In this document: one piece after another, positions 32,977-40,638 of the stretch
How positions within the stretch are numbered: the first letter of the stretch is position 1
Layout of the letters: every line of letters starts with the position of its first letter
Made by a program: the position numbers and the translations under genes
Assembly: GCA_964415175.1 (NCBI GenBank)
Contig: CAYPYG010000005.1
Span: forward strand, 43,675 to 107,674
Length of the DNA stretch: 64,000 nucleotides
Source of the DNA: UBA2231 sp964415175
GTDB lineage: Bacteria > Elusimicrobiota > Elusimicrobia > Elusimicrobiales > UBA9959
Direction: 5' to 3'
The notes under the pieces: generated by a model
The model's input: the letters and a program-made list of their open reading frames with translations, nothing else
What the model was told of the DNA's origin: nothing
Databases searched by the model: none

Positions 32977-34212
32977 ATGGCCAAACCGGAGATAGTAGCG
33001 AGCCTCGACATGGGCAGCGGCAAGGTCACCTGCATCCTCGCCGCGCACGACCCGGACGCCGGCAAGGTGCGCATCATCTCGGGCGCCACCGCTCCCTGCA
33101 AGGGCCTCAAGGGCGGCGTCGTGGTCAGCATCCCGGAGACCGCCAAGGCCGTCGCGATGGCCATGGAAGAGGCCGAGGAGAAGAGCGGCGAGGTCATCCG
33201 CGAGGTGCTCATGGGCGTGCGCGGCACGCACATCAGCACCTATAACAACCGCGGGGCCTACAATATCGCCCGCACCGACCGCGAGATAACCGCCGACGAC
33301 GTTTCCAGCGTCATAGAGAACGCCAAGGCCATCCCGATCTCCAACGACAGGGACATCCTGCACGTGGTCCCGCAGGGTTTCTCCCTCGACAGGCAGAAGG
33401 GCGTGCCCAACCCCGTCGGGATGGAGGGCTCGCTGCTCGAGGTCGGCGTGCACATAGTCACGGTCTCCAACTCGCACATCAACAATCTCACGCGCGCCGT
33501 CGCGCAGGCCGGTTTCCGCGTCGTCGACACCGTCTACAGCCTGCTCGCGCTGGGAGAGGTCGTCGTTTCGCCGGAGGAGAAGGACCTGGGCTGCCTGCTC
33601 ATCGACATAGGCGACCAGTCCGTCTCGATAGGCAGTTATTACGAAGGGAGCATCCGTTTCAGCCGCGAACTGGGCATAGGCGGCTACCATATCACGCGCG
33701 ACATAGCCTACGCGCTGCATACCTCGATGAGCGCGGCGCAGGCTATCAAGGAAGGTCACGGCGCCGCCCTCTCCTCGCTGGTGGACGACGAGGGGACGAT
33801 CGGCGTCGTGGGCCTCGACGGCCGCAATAAACGCGAGATAAAGCCGCGCGAGCTGCTGGACTACGTGCAGCCCCGCGTGGAGGAGATCTACGGCAAGATC
33901 AACGATTCGCTGCAGAACTGCAATTACGCCTTCCCCGGCGGCGCCGTCCTGACCGGCGGCGGTTCGCTGCTGCGCGGCATGCCCGAGGCGGCCGAACAGG
34001 TGCTGGAGCTCAGGCAGTCCCGCCTCGGCCAGCCCAGGCACGATTTCGTGGACGGGCCGCCCGAATACCTTACGCCCGAGTACACGACCGCCGTGGCCAT
34101 CGCCTGCTACCCCTTCATCAAGCCCTGGCCGGGCGACGCCGGCTCCGGCGGGGCGGCCTCCGTCGGCGGGCTTTTCAGGCGCGTTAAGCGCGTCCTGCAG
34201 AACATGATCTGA
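32977..34212 (+). CDS. ftsA: Cell division protein FtsA
   Basis: Actin-like membrane anchor for FtsZ. 411 residues. Phosphate-1 loop ASLDMGSGKVTC at the start, phosphate-2 LLIDIGDQSVSIGSY, adenosine motif GGAVLTGGGSLLRGMPE, and the C-terminal amphipathic helix FRRVKRVLQNMI that binds membrane. Nineteen bp before ftsZ. Confidence 0.97.
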   Translation: MAKPEIVASLDMGSGKVTCILAAHDPDAGKVRIISGATAPCKGLKGGVVVSIPETAKAVAMAMEEAEEKSGEVIREVLMGVRGTHISTYNNRGAYNIARTDREITADDVSSVIENAKAIPISNDRDILHVVPQGFSLDRQKGVPNPVGMEGSLLEVGVHIVTVSNSHINNLTRAVAQAGFRVVDTVYSLLALGEVVVSPEEKDLGCLLIDIGDQSVSIGSYYEGSIRFSRELGIGGYHITRDIAYALHTSMSAAQAIKEGHGAALSSLVDDEGTIGVVGLDGRNKREIKPRELLDYVQPRVEEIYGKINDSLQNCNYAFPGGAVLTGGGSLLRGMPEAAEQVLELRQSRLGQPRHDFVDGPPEYLTPEYTTAVAIACYPFIKPWPGDAGSGGAASVGGLFRRVKRVLQNMI

Positions 34213-34230
34213 GCGGGGCCCCGGAGAAAG

Positions 34231-35379
34231 ATGCCCAGGATAAACTGCATAGAGGAAAGCCGCGAGCACGAGGCGGTGATAAAGGTCGTAGGCGTCGGCG
34301 GCGGCGGCGGCAACGCCGTCAACCGCATGGTGCAGGCCGGCATACGCGGCGTGGACTTCATCGCGCTCAACACGGACGCCCAGGCGCTGCGCATGAATTC
34401 CGCGCCGGTGCGCATACAGATAGGCGAGAAGGTCACGGGCGGCCTCGGCGGCGGCAGCGACCCGGCGGTCGGCCAGCAGGCCGCGCTCGAGTCGGAGCCG
34501 CAGATCAAGGACGTCGTCCGCGACGCGGACCTCATTTTCGTCACGGCCGGGATGGGCGGCGCCACCGGCACCGGCGGCGCGCCGGTCGTCGCGCGCGTCG
34601 CCAGGGAGACCACGAACGCCCTCGTCGTGGGCGTCGTGACCCGGCCTTTCGCGGTGGAGGGCAAGAAACGCCAGGACCAGGCGGACGCCGGCATCCGCGA
34701 ACTGCGCAATCACGTCGATTCCCTGCTCATCATCCCCAACGAGCGCCTGATGGAGATAGTCGACCGCGATACCACCGCTCCCGAGGCCTACCGGCTCGCC
34801 GACGACGTGCTGCGCCAGGCCATACAGGGCATCTCCGACGTCATCACGCGCGCCGGCACGATCAACGTGGATTTCGCCGACGTGCGCAAGATCATGACCA
34901 AGTCCGGCGAAGCCCTGATCGGCATCGGCAGGGCCGAAGGCCCGGAACGCCACATGGAGGCCGCCAGCATGGCCATCCATTCGCCGCTGCTCGAGAACGC
35001 CGTGATGGAGGGCGCGCGCGGCATCCTGGTCTATTTCACCTCCTCCAAGGACCTGCGCCTGTTCGAGATCAACGAGGCGATGGACTACATCAAGAAGTCC
35101 GCCAGCCCCGACGCCATGATAAAGTACGGGCAGGCCTACGACGACACCCTGGGCGACAGCATCGTCATCACGGTCATCGCCACCGGTTTTCCCTCCGCGC
35201 AGAAGCGCGTGCGGGAGCTGGGCCAGGGCCGGCATCCGTCCGTCCGCCGTCCGCCGGCTCCCGGCGTGGACCCGGACCAGGACCCGGCGCTGCCGCAGCC
35301 TCCCCACCTGGTCTCGGACGACGAGGAGATGGAGAAACCGGCTTTCATCCGCCGCGCCGGTAAGAGGATCCTGAAGTGA
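34231..35379 (+). CDS. ftsZ: Cell division protein FtsZ
   Basis: Tubulin-like GTPase forming the Z ring. 382 residues. GTP-binding parts: VVGVGGGGGNAVNRM (T1), and GMGGATGTGGAPVVA (T4 signature, normally GGGTGTG; here the third Gly is Ala). T7 loop reads NVDFADVRKIM, with the catalytic Asp. A Pro-rich linker follows and the C-terminal peptide (EEMEKPAFIRRAGKR) fits the conserved FtsZ tail that binds FtsA. Ten bp before pilT. Confidence 0.97.
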   Translation: MPRINCIEESREHEAVIKVVGVGGGGGNAVNRMVQAGIRGVDFIALNTDAQALRMNSAPVRIQIGEKVTGGLGGGSDPAVGQQAALESEPQIKDVVRDADLIFVTAGMGGATGTGGAPVVARVARETTNALVVGVVTRPFAVEGKKRQDQADAGIRELRNHVDSLLIIPNERLMEIVDRDTTAPEAYRLADDVLRQAIQGISDVITRAGTINVDFADVRKIMTKSGEALIGIGRAEGPERHMEAASMAIHSPLLENAVMEGARGILVYFTSSKDLRLFEINEAMDYIKKSASPDAMIKYGQAYDDTLGDSIVITVIATGFPSAQKRVRELGQGRHPSVRRPPAPGVDPDQDPALPQPPHLVSDDEEMEKPAFIRRAGKRILK

Positions 35380-35389
35380 GGAGCTAGGC

Positions 35390-36478
35390 ATGGCCGTAGA
35401 TCTGAAACTGCTGCTGAAAGTGATGGTCCAGAACAAGGCGTCGGATACCCACATCCGCGCGGACTCGCCCGTCTTCCTGCGCATCAACGGCGTGATGACG
35501 CCCGTGAACGGTTCCAATATGACCGCGGCCGAGGTGGAGGCGATGATACGGCCCCTCTTCAACGACCGCCATAAGCGCATCTTCGAGGAGATGAACGAGG
35601 TGGACTTCTCCCTCGACGGCGGGGAGCTAGGCCGTTTCCGCTTCAACGCCTTCCTGCAGAAGAACAAGATGTGCGTGGCGATACGGCACATCCCGCTCAA
35701 GATCCCCACTTTCGAGGAACTCAAGCTGCCGGTCGAGTCCATAAAGAAACTGCTGCAGAACGAGCGCGGCATCATCCTCGTGACCGGCATCACCGGCTCG
35801 GGCAAGACCTCCACGCTGGCCTCCATGATCGAGCATCTCAACGGCGAATGGGAAGGCCATATCCTCACGATCGAGGACCCGGTCGAGTTCGTGTTCACCG
35901 ATAAGAAGTGCATCATCAGCCAGCGCGAGATAGGCGCCGATACGTCCAACTTCGTGGAAGCCCTGCGCGCGGCCATGCGCCAGGACCCCGATATAATCCT
36001 GGTCGGCGAGATGCGCGACCTGGAGACGACGCAGGCGGCCATCACCGCCGCCGAGACCGGCCACCTGGTCTTCGCGACGATGCACACCGTGAACGCCGTG
36101 CAGACGCTCTCCCGCATAGTGGACCTCTACCCGCCGCATCAGCAGGCGCAGGTGCGCATGCAGCTCTCCGAGACGCTGAAAGGCATAGTCTCGCAGCGCC
36201 TGCTGCCGTGCACGAAGGGCGGCCGCATCCCGGCCGTCGAGGTCATGGTGGCCACGCCGCACGTCAAGAAGATGATCGCCGACAACAACCTGGAGCACAT
36301 CGGCCAGGCCATCGCCAAGGGCGGCTTCTACGGCATGCAGAGCTTCAATCAGTCGCTGGTCAGGATGCACAAGGAAGGCCTCGCCAGTCTCGAGGATATA
36401 GTGCAGGCCGCCAGCAACCCCGACGACGTGCTGCTGGCCGTCAAGGGCATAGAGCAGGACGTGGAGTCTCGGAAGTAA
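35390..36478 (+). CDS. pilT: Twitching motility ATPase PilT
   Basis: Type IV pilus retraction motor. 362 residues. Walker A GITGSGKTSTLASM (near 135), Asp box ILTIEDPVEFVF, Walker B ILVGEMRDLETTQAAITAAETGHLVFATMHT with the His box. The AIRHIPLKIPTFEELKLP segment is PilT-typical; the C-terminal AIRNLIRE-like motif is not obvious. Placed in the ftsZ transcript rather than with other pilus genes. Confidence 0.95.
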   Translation: MAVDLKLLLKVMVQNKASDTHIRADSPVFLRINGVMTPVNGSNMTAAEVEAMIRPLFNDRHKRIFEEMNEVDFSLDGGELGRFRFNAFLQKNKMCVAIRHIPLKIPTFEELKLPVESIKKLLQNERGIILVTGITGSGKTSTLASMIEHLNGEWEGHILTIEDPVEFVFTDKKCIISQREIGADTSNFVEALRAAMRQDPDIILVGEMRDLETTQAAITAAETGHLVFATMHTVNAVQTLSRIVDLYPPHQQAQVRMQLSETLKGIVSQRLLPCTKGGRIPAVEVMVATPHVKKMIADNNLEHIGQAIAKGGFYGMQSFNQSLVRMHKEGLASLEDIVQAASNPDDVLLAVKGIEQDVESRK

Positions 36479-36500
36479 ACCGTCACGGAAGAGGTGTGAA

Positions 36501-37220
36501 ATGTTCGCAGAAGGCTACATCGGGATAGCTGGGATCATAGGCGTGGGCAAGTCCACGCTGACCATGGAGCTGGCCAAGGCGCTGAACTTCGAGCCGGTCC
36601 TCGAGGAGGTCGGCGGCAACCCCTACCTGGAGCACTTCTACAAGGACATGAAGCAGTACGGCACGATCATGCAGATCTGGCTGCTCAACCACCGCTTCCG
36701 CCAGCATCGCGAGTTCGTCAGCCGCATCAGCCTCGGCAAGATCCGCGGCGTCGTGCAGGACCGGACCATCTGGGAGGACACCATCTTCGCGCGCATGCTC
36801 AACCGCCACCCGGACAAGGTCATCAGCGACATGGACTACAACACCTACCTGGACCTGTTCGACAACATGGTCCTGCGCGAGATGGTCTTCCCGCAGCTGA
36901 TGATCTTCCTCGACTGCCGCGTCGAGACCGCCCTCAAGCGCATCAGCGTGCGCGGCCGCAACATGGAGAAGGCCATCGACCCGGCCTACCTGAAGAGCCT
37001 GCAGGAGAACTACTACGAGTTCATCGAGGAGATGGAGGACGCCGGCGTGCGCATCCTCCGCCTGAACTGGGAGAACTTCCACTCGATCAGCGAGGTCGCG
37101 CGCCTGGTGCACGAATACTCGCTCAAGCCTTCCTCGTTCACCAAGTGGGTGCGCCCGCTGCGCAAGCTGGGCCTGGAGAACGAGGCCAACATCCCCAAGA
37201 AGGTGCCGGTGGCCCAGTGA
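36501..37220 (+). CDS. Deoxynucleoside kinase (dCK/dGK family)
   Basis: 239 residues. P-loop GIIGVGKSTLTMELA (about 10-24), EEVGGNPYLEHFY (base-binding Glu), VVQDRTIWEDTIFA (the DR-E motif near 77) and the LID-region Arg cluster RISVRGRNMEKAID. Family members phosphorylate deoxyadenosine, deoxyguanosine or deoxycytidine for salvage. Specificity is not determined. Overlaps cmk by 4 bp (GTGA). Confidence 0.88.
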   Translation: MFAEGYIGIAGIIGVGKSTLTMELAKALNFEPVLEEVGGNPYLEHFYKDMKQYGTIMQIWLLNHRFRQHREFVSRISLGKIRGVVQDRTIWEDTIFARMLNRHPDKVISDMDYNTYLDLFDNMVLREMVFPQLMIFLDCRVETALKRISVRGRNMEKAIDPAYLKSLQENYYEFIEEMEDAGVRILRLNWENFHSISEVARLVHEYSLKPSSFTKWVRPLRKLGLENEANIPKKVPVAQ

Positions 37221-37909
37221 GCCGGCCCAGGGGCATCATCATCGCCATCGACGGCCCGGCCGGGGTGGGGAAATCCACCATCGGCCGCCTGGCCGCGTCG
37301 CGGCTCGGCTACAAGTTCTTCAGCACCGGCCGCATGTACCGCGCGCTGGCGCTCAAGGCCCTGGAGGCCGGGCTGCCGGTGGACGACGGCCCCGCGCTGG
37401 CGGCGCTGGCCCGCCGGCTGCGCTGGGAGTTCCGCGACTCCGCGGGTCCGGAGCACGATATGTACGTGGACGGCGCGCTGATGGGCGACCAGCTCTCCGA
37501 GGAGAAGGTGAGCCGCGCCTCCAGCGCCGTGGCGAAACTGCGCGAGGTGCGCGATTTCATGCGGGACCGGCAGCGCGAGGCCGGCCGCGCCGGCGGCGTC
37601 ATCATGGAGGGCCGCGACATCGGCACCAACGTCTTCCCCGACGCGGAGCTCAAGATCTACCTCGACGCCTCGCCGGAGGCGCGGGCTTCCCGGCGCGTCG
37701 GCCAGCTGAAGCAGCTCGGCCAGCCGGCCGACTACGGCGAGATACTCGATTTCATAAAGAAGCGCGACGCCCAGGATTCCGGCCGCGAACACAGCCCGCT
37801 TAAAAAGGCGGACGACGGCCATTACCTCGACTCCACCGAACTCACGCGCGAGCAGGTGGTCGAAGAGATAGTGCGCCTCCACGCGGCCGCGTCGGGAGGC
37901 GGCCGCTGA
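37217..37909 (+). CDS. cmk: Cytidylate kinase
   Basis: Phosphorylates CMP and dCMP. 230 residues from a GTG at 37217 that overlaps the upstream stop (GTGA). P-loop AIDGPAGVGKSTIGRLAA, FFSTGRMYRALALKAL (CMP-binding), IMEGRDIGTNVFPDAELKIYLDAS. Longer frames upstream lie inside the kinase gene and are not used. One-base overlap with plsC. The cmk-plsC-rpsA order is widely conserved. Confidence 0.95.
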   Translation: MSRPRGIIIAIDGPAGVGKSTIGRLAASRLGYKFFSTGRMYRALALKALEAGLPVDDGPALAALARRLRWEFRDSAGPEHDMYVDGALMGDQLSEEKVSRASSAVAKLREVRDFMRDRQREAGRAGGVIMEGRDIGTNVFPDAELKIYLDASPEARASRRVGQLKQLGQPADYGEILDFIKKRDAQDSGREHSPLKKADDGHYLDSTELTREQVVEEIVRLHAAASGGGR

Positions 37910-38502
37910 TGTTCGCCGGGCCCTTCCTCGCCTTCGTACGCCTGCTGATGCGGCTCCTCTACAGGATAGAGGTAAGCGGCCTGGAACGGGTCCCGCCCTC
38001 GGGCCCCGTCCTACTGGCCTGCAACCATCTCTCCAATATCGACCCGCCGGCGCTGATGTCCTTCGTCAAGAAGGTCCGGCCCGACGCCTGCATAATCGCC
38101 AAGAAGGAGCTCTTCGCCGTGCCGGTGTTCGGTTCCGTCATCAGGGCGCTGGGCGCCTTCCCCGTGGACAGGCGGCGCGAGGGCGGCGACCTGGGCGCCA
38201 TGCGCGCGGCCCTGGGCGCGCTCAAGGCCGGCCGGCTGCTGGCCATCTTCCCGGAGGGGACCCGCGCGAAGGGGAAGAAACTGGAACCCAAGGCCGGCGT
38301 GGCCATGCTGGCGCACCGCTCCGGCGCGCCCGTCCTGACGGCGCGGGTCTTCAACAGCGAAAACGCCGCCAAATTAGGTAAAATAAAGGTGAAGTTCGGC
38401 AGCCTGATGACTTTCGAGACGTCCGGAACTGATCCCAAAAAAGATTATCTGGAATTTTCAAAGGCCGTGATGGACGGCATATTCGCGATAACGGAGGACT
38501 GA
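37909..38502 (+). CDS. plsC: 1-acyl-sn-glycerol-3-phosphate acyltransferase
   Basis: Makes phosphatidic acid. 197 residues. Acyltransferase motif I NHLSNIDPP (HxxxxD; here NHLSNID), motif III FPEGTRAKG, with a GAFPVDR block between. N-terminal hydrophobic helix anchors it to the membrane. With PlsY (57054), PssA and Psd it covers much of phospholipid synthesis. Confidence 0.93.
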   Translation: MFAGPFLAFVRLLMRLLYRIEVSGLERVPPSGPVLLACNHLSNIDPPALMSFVKKVRPDACIIAKKELFAVPVFGSVIRALGAFPVDRRREGGDLGAMRAALGALKAGRLLAIFPEGTRAKGKKLEPKAGVAMLAHRSGAPVLTARVFNSENAAKLGKIKVKFGSLMTFETSGTDPKKDYLEFSKAVMDGIFAITED

Positions 38503-38509
38503 GATCGCC

Positions 38510-39754
38510 ATGGAAGAGAACAAAGAGAAACAGCATGAGACCGGGACCGCCGGCCAGGTCCCGCACGTCGGGAACGGCGGAACTTCCATGGACGCGCCGC
38601 CCGCGGCCGGGCAGGCCGCGGAAGAAGAGATGTCCATGGCCGACCTCCTCAAGGCCGAGGAGGCCGTCTCGGAGAAGCTTTACGGGCGCGACATAGTCGA
38701 GGTCAAGGTGGTGCAGGTCACCGCCGACTCCGTCCTCGTCGATATCGGCGAGAAGAAGGAGGGCTCCATCCCGCTCTCGGACTTCCCCGAAGGCAAGGCC
38801 CCCGAACCCGGCGCGGTCATCCCGGCCGTGCTCGAAAAGAAGGGCGGCGAGGGCCGCCCCACGCTGCTCTCCCACAAGCGGGCCCGCGAGCGCAACGCCT
38901 GGCAGGCCTGCGCCAAGGCCTTCGAGGCCAAGGAGCGGCTCCGCGGGCGCATCTCGGCCAAGGTGAAGGGCGGCTACGTCGTGGACGTGGACGGCCTGCG
39001 CGGGTTCATGCCCCTGTCCCTCTCCGAGATAGGCGGCGCGCACAGGCATTACCTGCCCGACAGCGCCAAGGTCAAGTTCTATATCACCGACTTCTCGGAG
39101 AAGGAGCGCAAGCTGATCCTCTCCCGCCGCCAGGTGCTCGAGGAGGACGAGAAGGCCCGCAGGACGGAGGTCCTGGCCGGGATAAAGAACGGCGAGATAG
39201 TCCGCGCCGTGGTCTCCAAGGTCATAGCCGACGGCGTGTTCCTCCGCTTCCAGGGGATCGAGGGTTTCGTGCACCTCTCCGACGTCTCCTGGCGCAAACC
39301 GGAGGAGGACGTGAAGACCCTCAAGCGCGGCCAGCGCGTCAAGGCCAAGGTCCTTTCTCTGGACCGCGAGAGCGAGAAGCTTTCGTTCGGCCTCAAGCAG
39401 CTGATGCCCAACCCGGTGGACATGCTCAAGAAACGCTTCGCCTACAAGTCGCTGGTCGGCGGCAAGGTGGTCTCCGTGACGCCCGAAGGCGCCAGGGTGG
39501 CCGTCAGCGAGCGCGTCGAGGGGTTCATCCCCGCCGCAGAGTACGGCCACGAGGCCGTCCCCGCCGAGGGCTCCCAGATCAAGGCCGCCGTCATAGGGGT
39601 CAACGCCCAGGATTTCACGCTGACGCTCTCCGTCAGGAGCGTGGAGGCCATCGAGGACCGCAAGCGGATGGCCAAGTACCTGAAGGGGGCCCCGACGCTG
39701 ACGCTGGGGCAGATCCTGCTGGAGAGTTCGGAGGACGAGGGTGCCAACGGCTGA
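38510..39754 (+). CDS. rpsA: S1-domain RNA-binding protein (ribosomal protein S1-like)
   Basis: 414 residues with four S1 repeats: VEVKVVQVTADSVLVDIG (about 62), RLRGRISAKVKGGYVVDV (about 140), GEIVRAVVSKVIADGVFL (about 225) and VGGKVVSVTPEGARVAV (about 318). N-terminal ~50 residues are acidic, Gly/Ala-rich and likely unstructured. Shorter than the six-repeat E. coli S1 but like the four-repeat forms of other phyla. Binds mRNA at the 30S subunit. Overlaps the TPR gene by 14 bp. Confidence 0.88.
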   Translation: MEENKEKQHETGTAGQVPHVGNGGTSMDAPPAAGQAAEEEMSMADLLKAEEAVSEKLYGRDIVEVKVVQVTADSVLVDIGEKKEGSIPLSDFPEGKAPEPGAVIPAVLEKKGGEGRPTLLSHKRARERNAWQACAKAFEAKERLRGRISAKVKGGYVVDVDGLRGFMPLSLSEIGGAHRHYLPDSAKVKFYITDFSEKERKLILSRRQVLEEDEKARRTEVLAGIKNGEIVRAVVSKVIADGVFLRFQGIEGFVHLSDVSWRKPEEDVKTLKRGQRVKAKVLSLDRESEKLSFGLKQLMPNPVDMLKKRFAYKSLVGGKVVSVTPEGARVAVSERVEGFIPAAEYGHEAVPAEGSQIKAAVIGVNAQDFTLTLSVRSVEAIEDRKRMAKYLKGAPTLTLGQILLESSEDEGANG

Positions 39755-40619
39755 GGCCGCCGCCTCCGTTCTCCGCGGGCGACGCCGACTTCCCCAGTTC
39801 TTCCGCAACCGGACGACCGCCATCCTCGCCGCAGCCCTGGCAGCGGCGGGGATGTGTTTTTTCCGGGCGCGCGGCCCGGAGGCGGTGGAAGAGAAACTGG
39901 CCAGGGTCCGGACGCGCCTGGCGGAGGACCCCGGGGATATGAGCGCCCTTTACGAGGCCGGCCGCCTGGAGTTCCTCCGGGGGCCGGCTTCTTACGCCGC
40001 CGCCGCCGCCTATTTCGAGCGGGCCCGGGAGGCCGGCCTGACGGACCCGCGGCTTTTCTATTACCTGGGCTCGGTGTACCAGGGCCTGGGCCTCTACGAT
40101 TTCGCGGCCGAGGAGTACCGGCGTTATCTCAACAACAAGCCGGGCGATCTCGAGGTCCGGCTCTCGCTGGCCAAACTCTCGTATCAGAAAGGCGATTACG
40201 CCGCCGCCGAGGACGCTTTCTCCGGCCTCGCGGAGGAGCGCCCCCGGGACCCCGTGGTCCTGGAGAACCTGGCGCTGGCGTCCTGGAAGAACGGCGGAGC
40301 CTGGGCCGCGCCCCTGGCCGGACTGCGCGAACTGGGGGGGACCCCCGCCGCGCGGGCCGATCTCGTGGAGGGCCTGATAAACCACGCTTCCGGGGACCAC
40401 GCGCGGGCCGCGGAACTGCTGGCGCGCGCGGCAGGCTCCCCCGCCGCCGTTCCCGACAGGACGGAGCTCCTGCGCAAACTGGCCGACTCGCGCCGCCGCC
40501 TGAAGGACGAGGCCGGCGCCGCGGCCGCGCTGCGCGAACTGCTGGCGCTGAGCCCCGGCGACAAGGAAGCCGCCTCGCTGCTCCCGCGCCTGGAGCGCGC
40601 CGCCAGGAAGAAGAAATAA
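39741..40619 (+). CDS. Membrane-anchored TPR protein
   Basis: 292 residues. One N-terminal hydrophobic helix (TTAILAAALAAAGMCFF, about 25-41) then TPR-like helix pairs: DMSALYEAGRLEFLRGP, DPRLFYYLGSVYQGLGLYDFAAEEYRRYL, DLEVRLSLAKLSYQKGDYAAAEDAF, and further repeats to residue 280. Likely faces the periplasm and binds protein partners. No specific role can be assigned. Start ATG lies inside the S1-protein gene. Confidence 0.72.
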   Translation: MPTAEAAASVLRGRRRLPQFFRNRTTAILAAALAAAGMCFFRARGPEAVEEKLARVRTRLAEDPGDMSALYEAGRLEFLRGPASYAAAAAYFERAREAGLTDPRLFYYLGSVYQGLGLYDFAAEEYRRYLNNKPGDLEVRLSLAKLSYQKGDYAAAEDAFSGLAEERPRDPVVLENLALASWKNGGAWAAPLAGLRELGGTPAARADLVEGLINHASGDHARAAELLARAAGSPAAVPDRTELLRKLADSRRRLKDEAGAAAALRELLALSPGDKEAASLLPRLERAARKKK

Positions 40620-40638
40620 CCGCCCCGGGGGTAGCCCT

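Noticed and set aside
32944..36117. A 1057-codon - strand open frame over ftsA, ftsZ and pilT
   Set aside because: Antisense to three well-identified genes; a GC-rich shadow.
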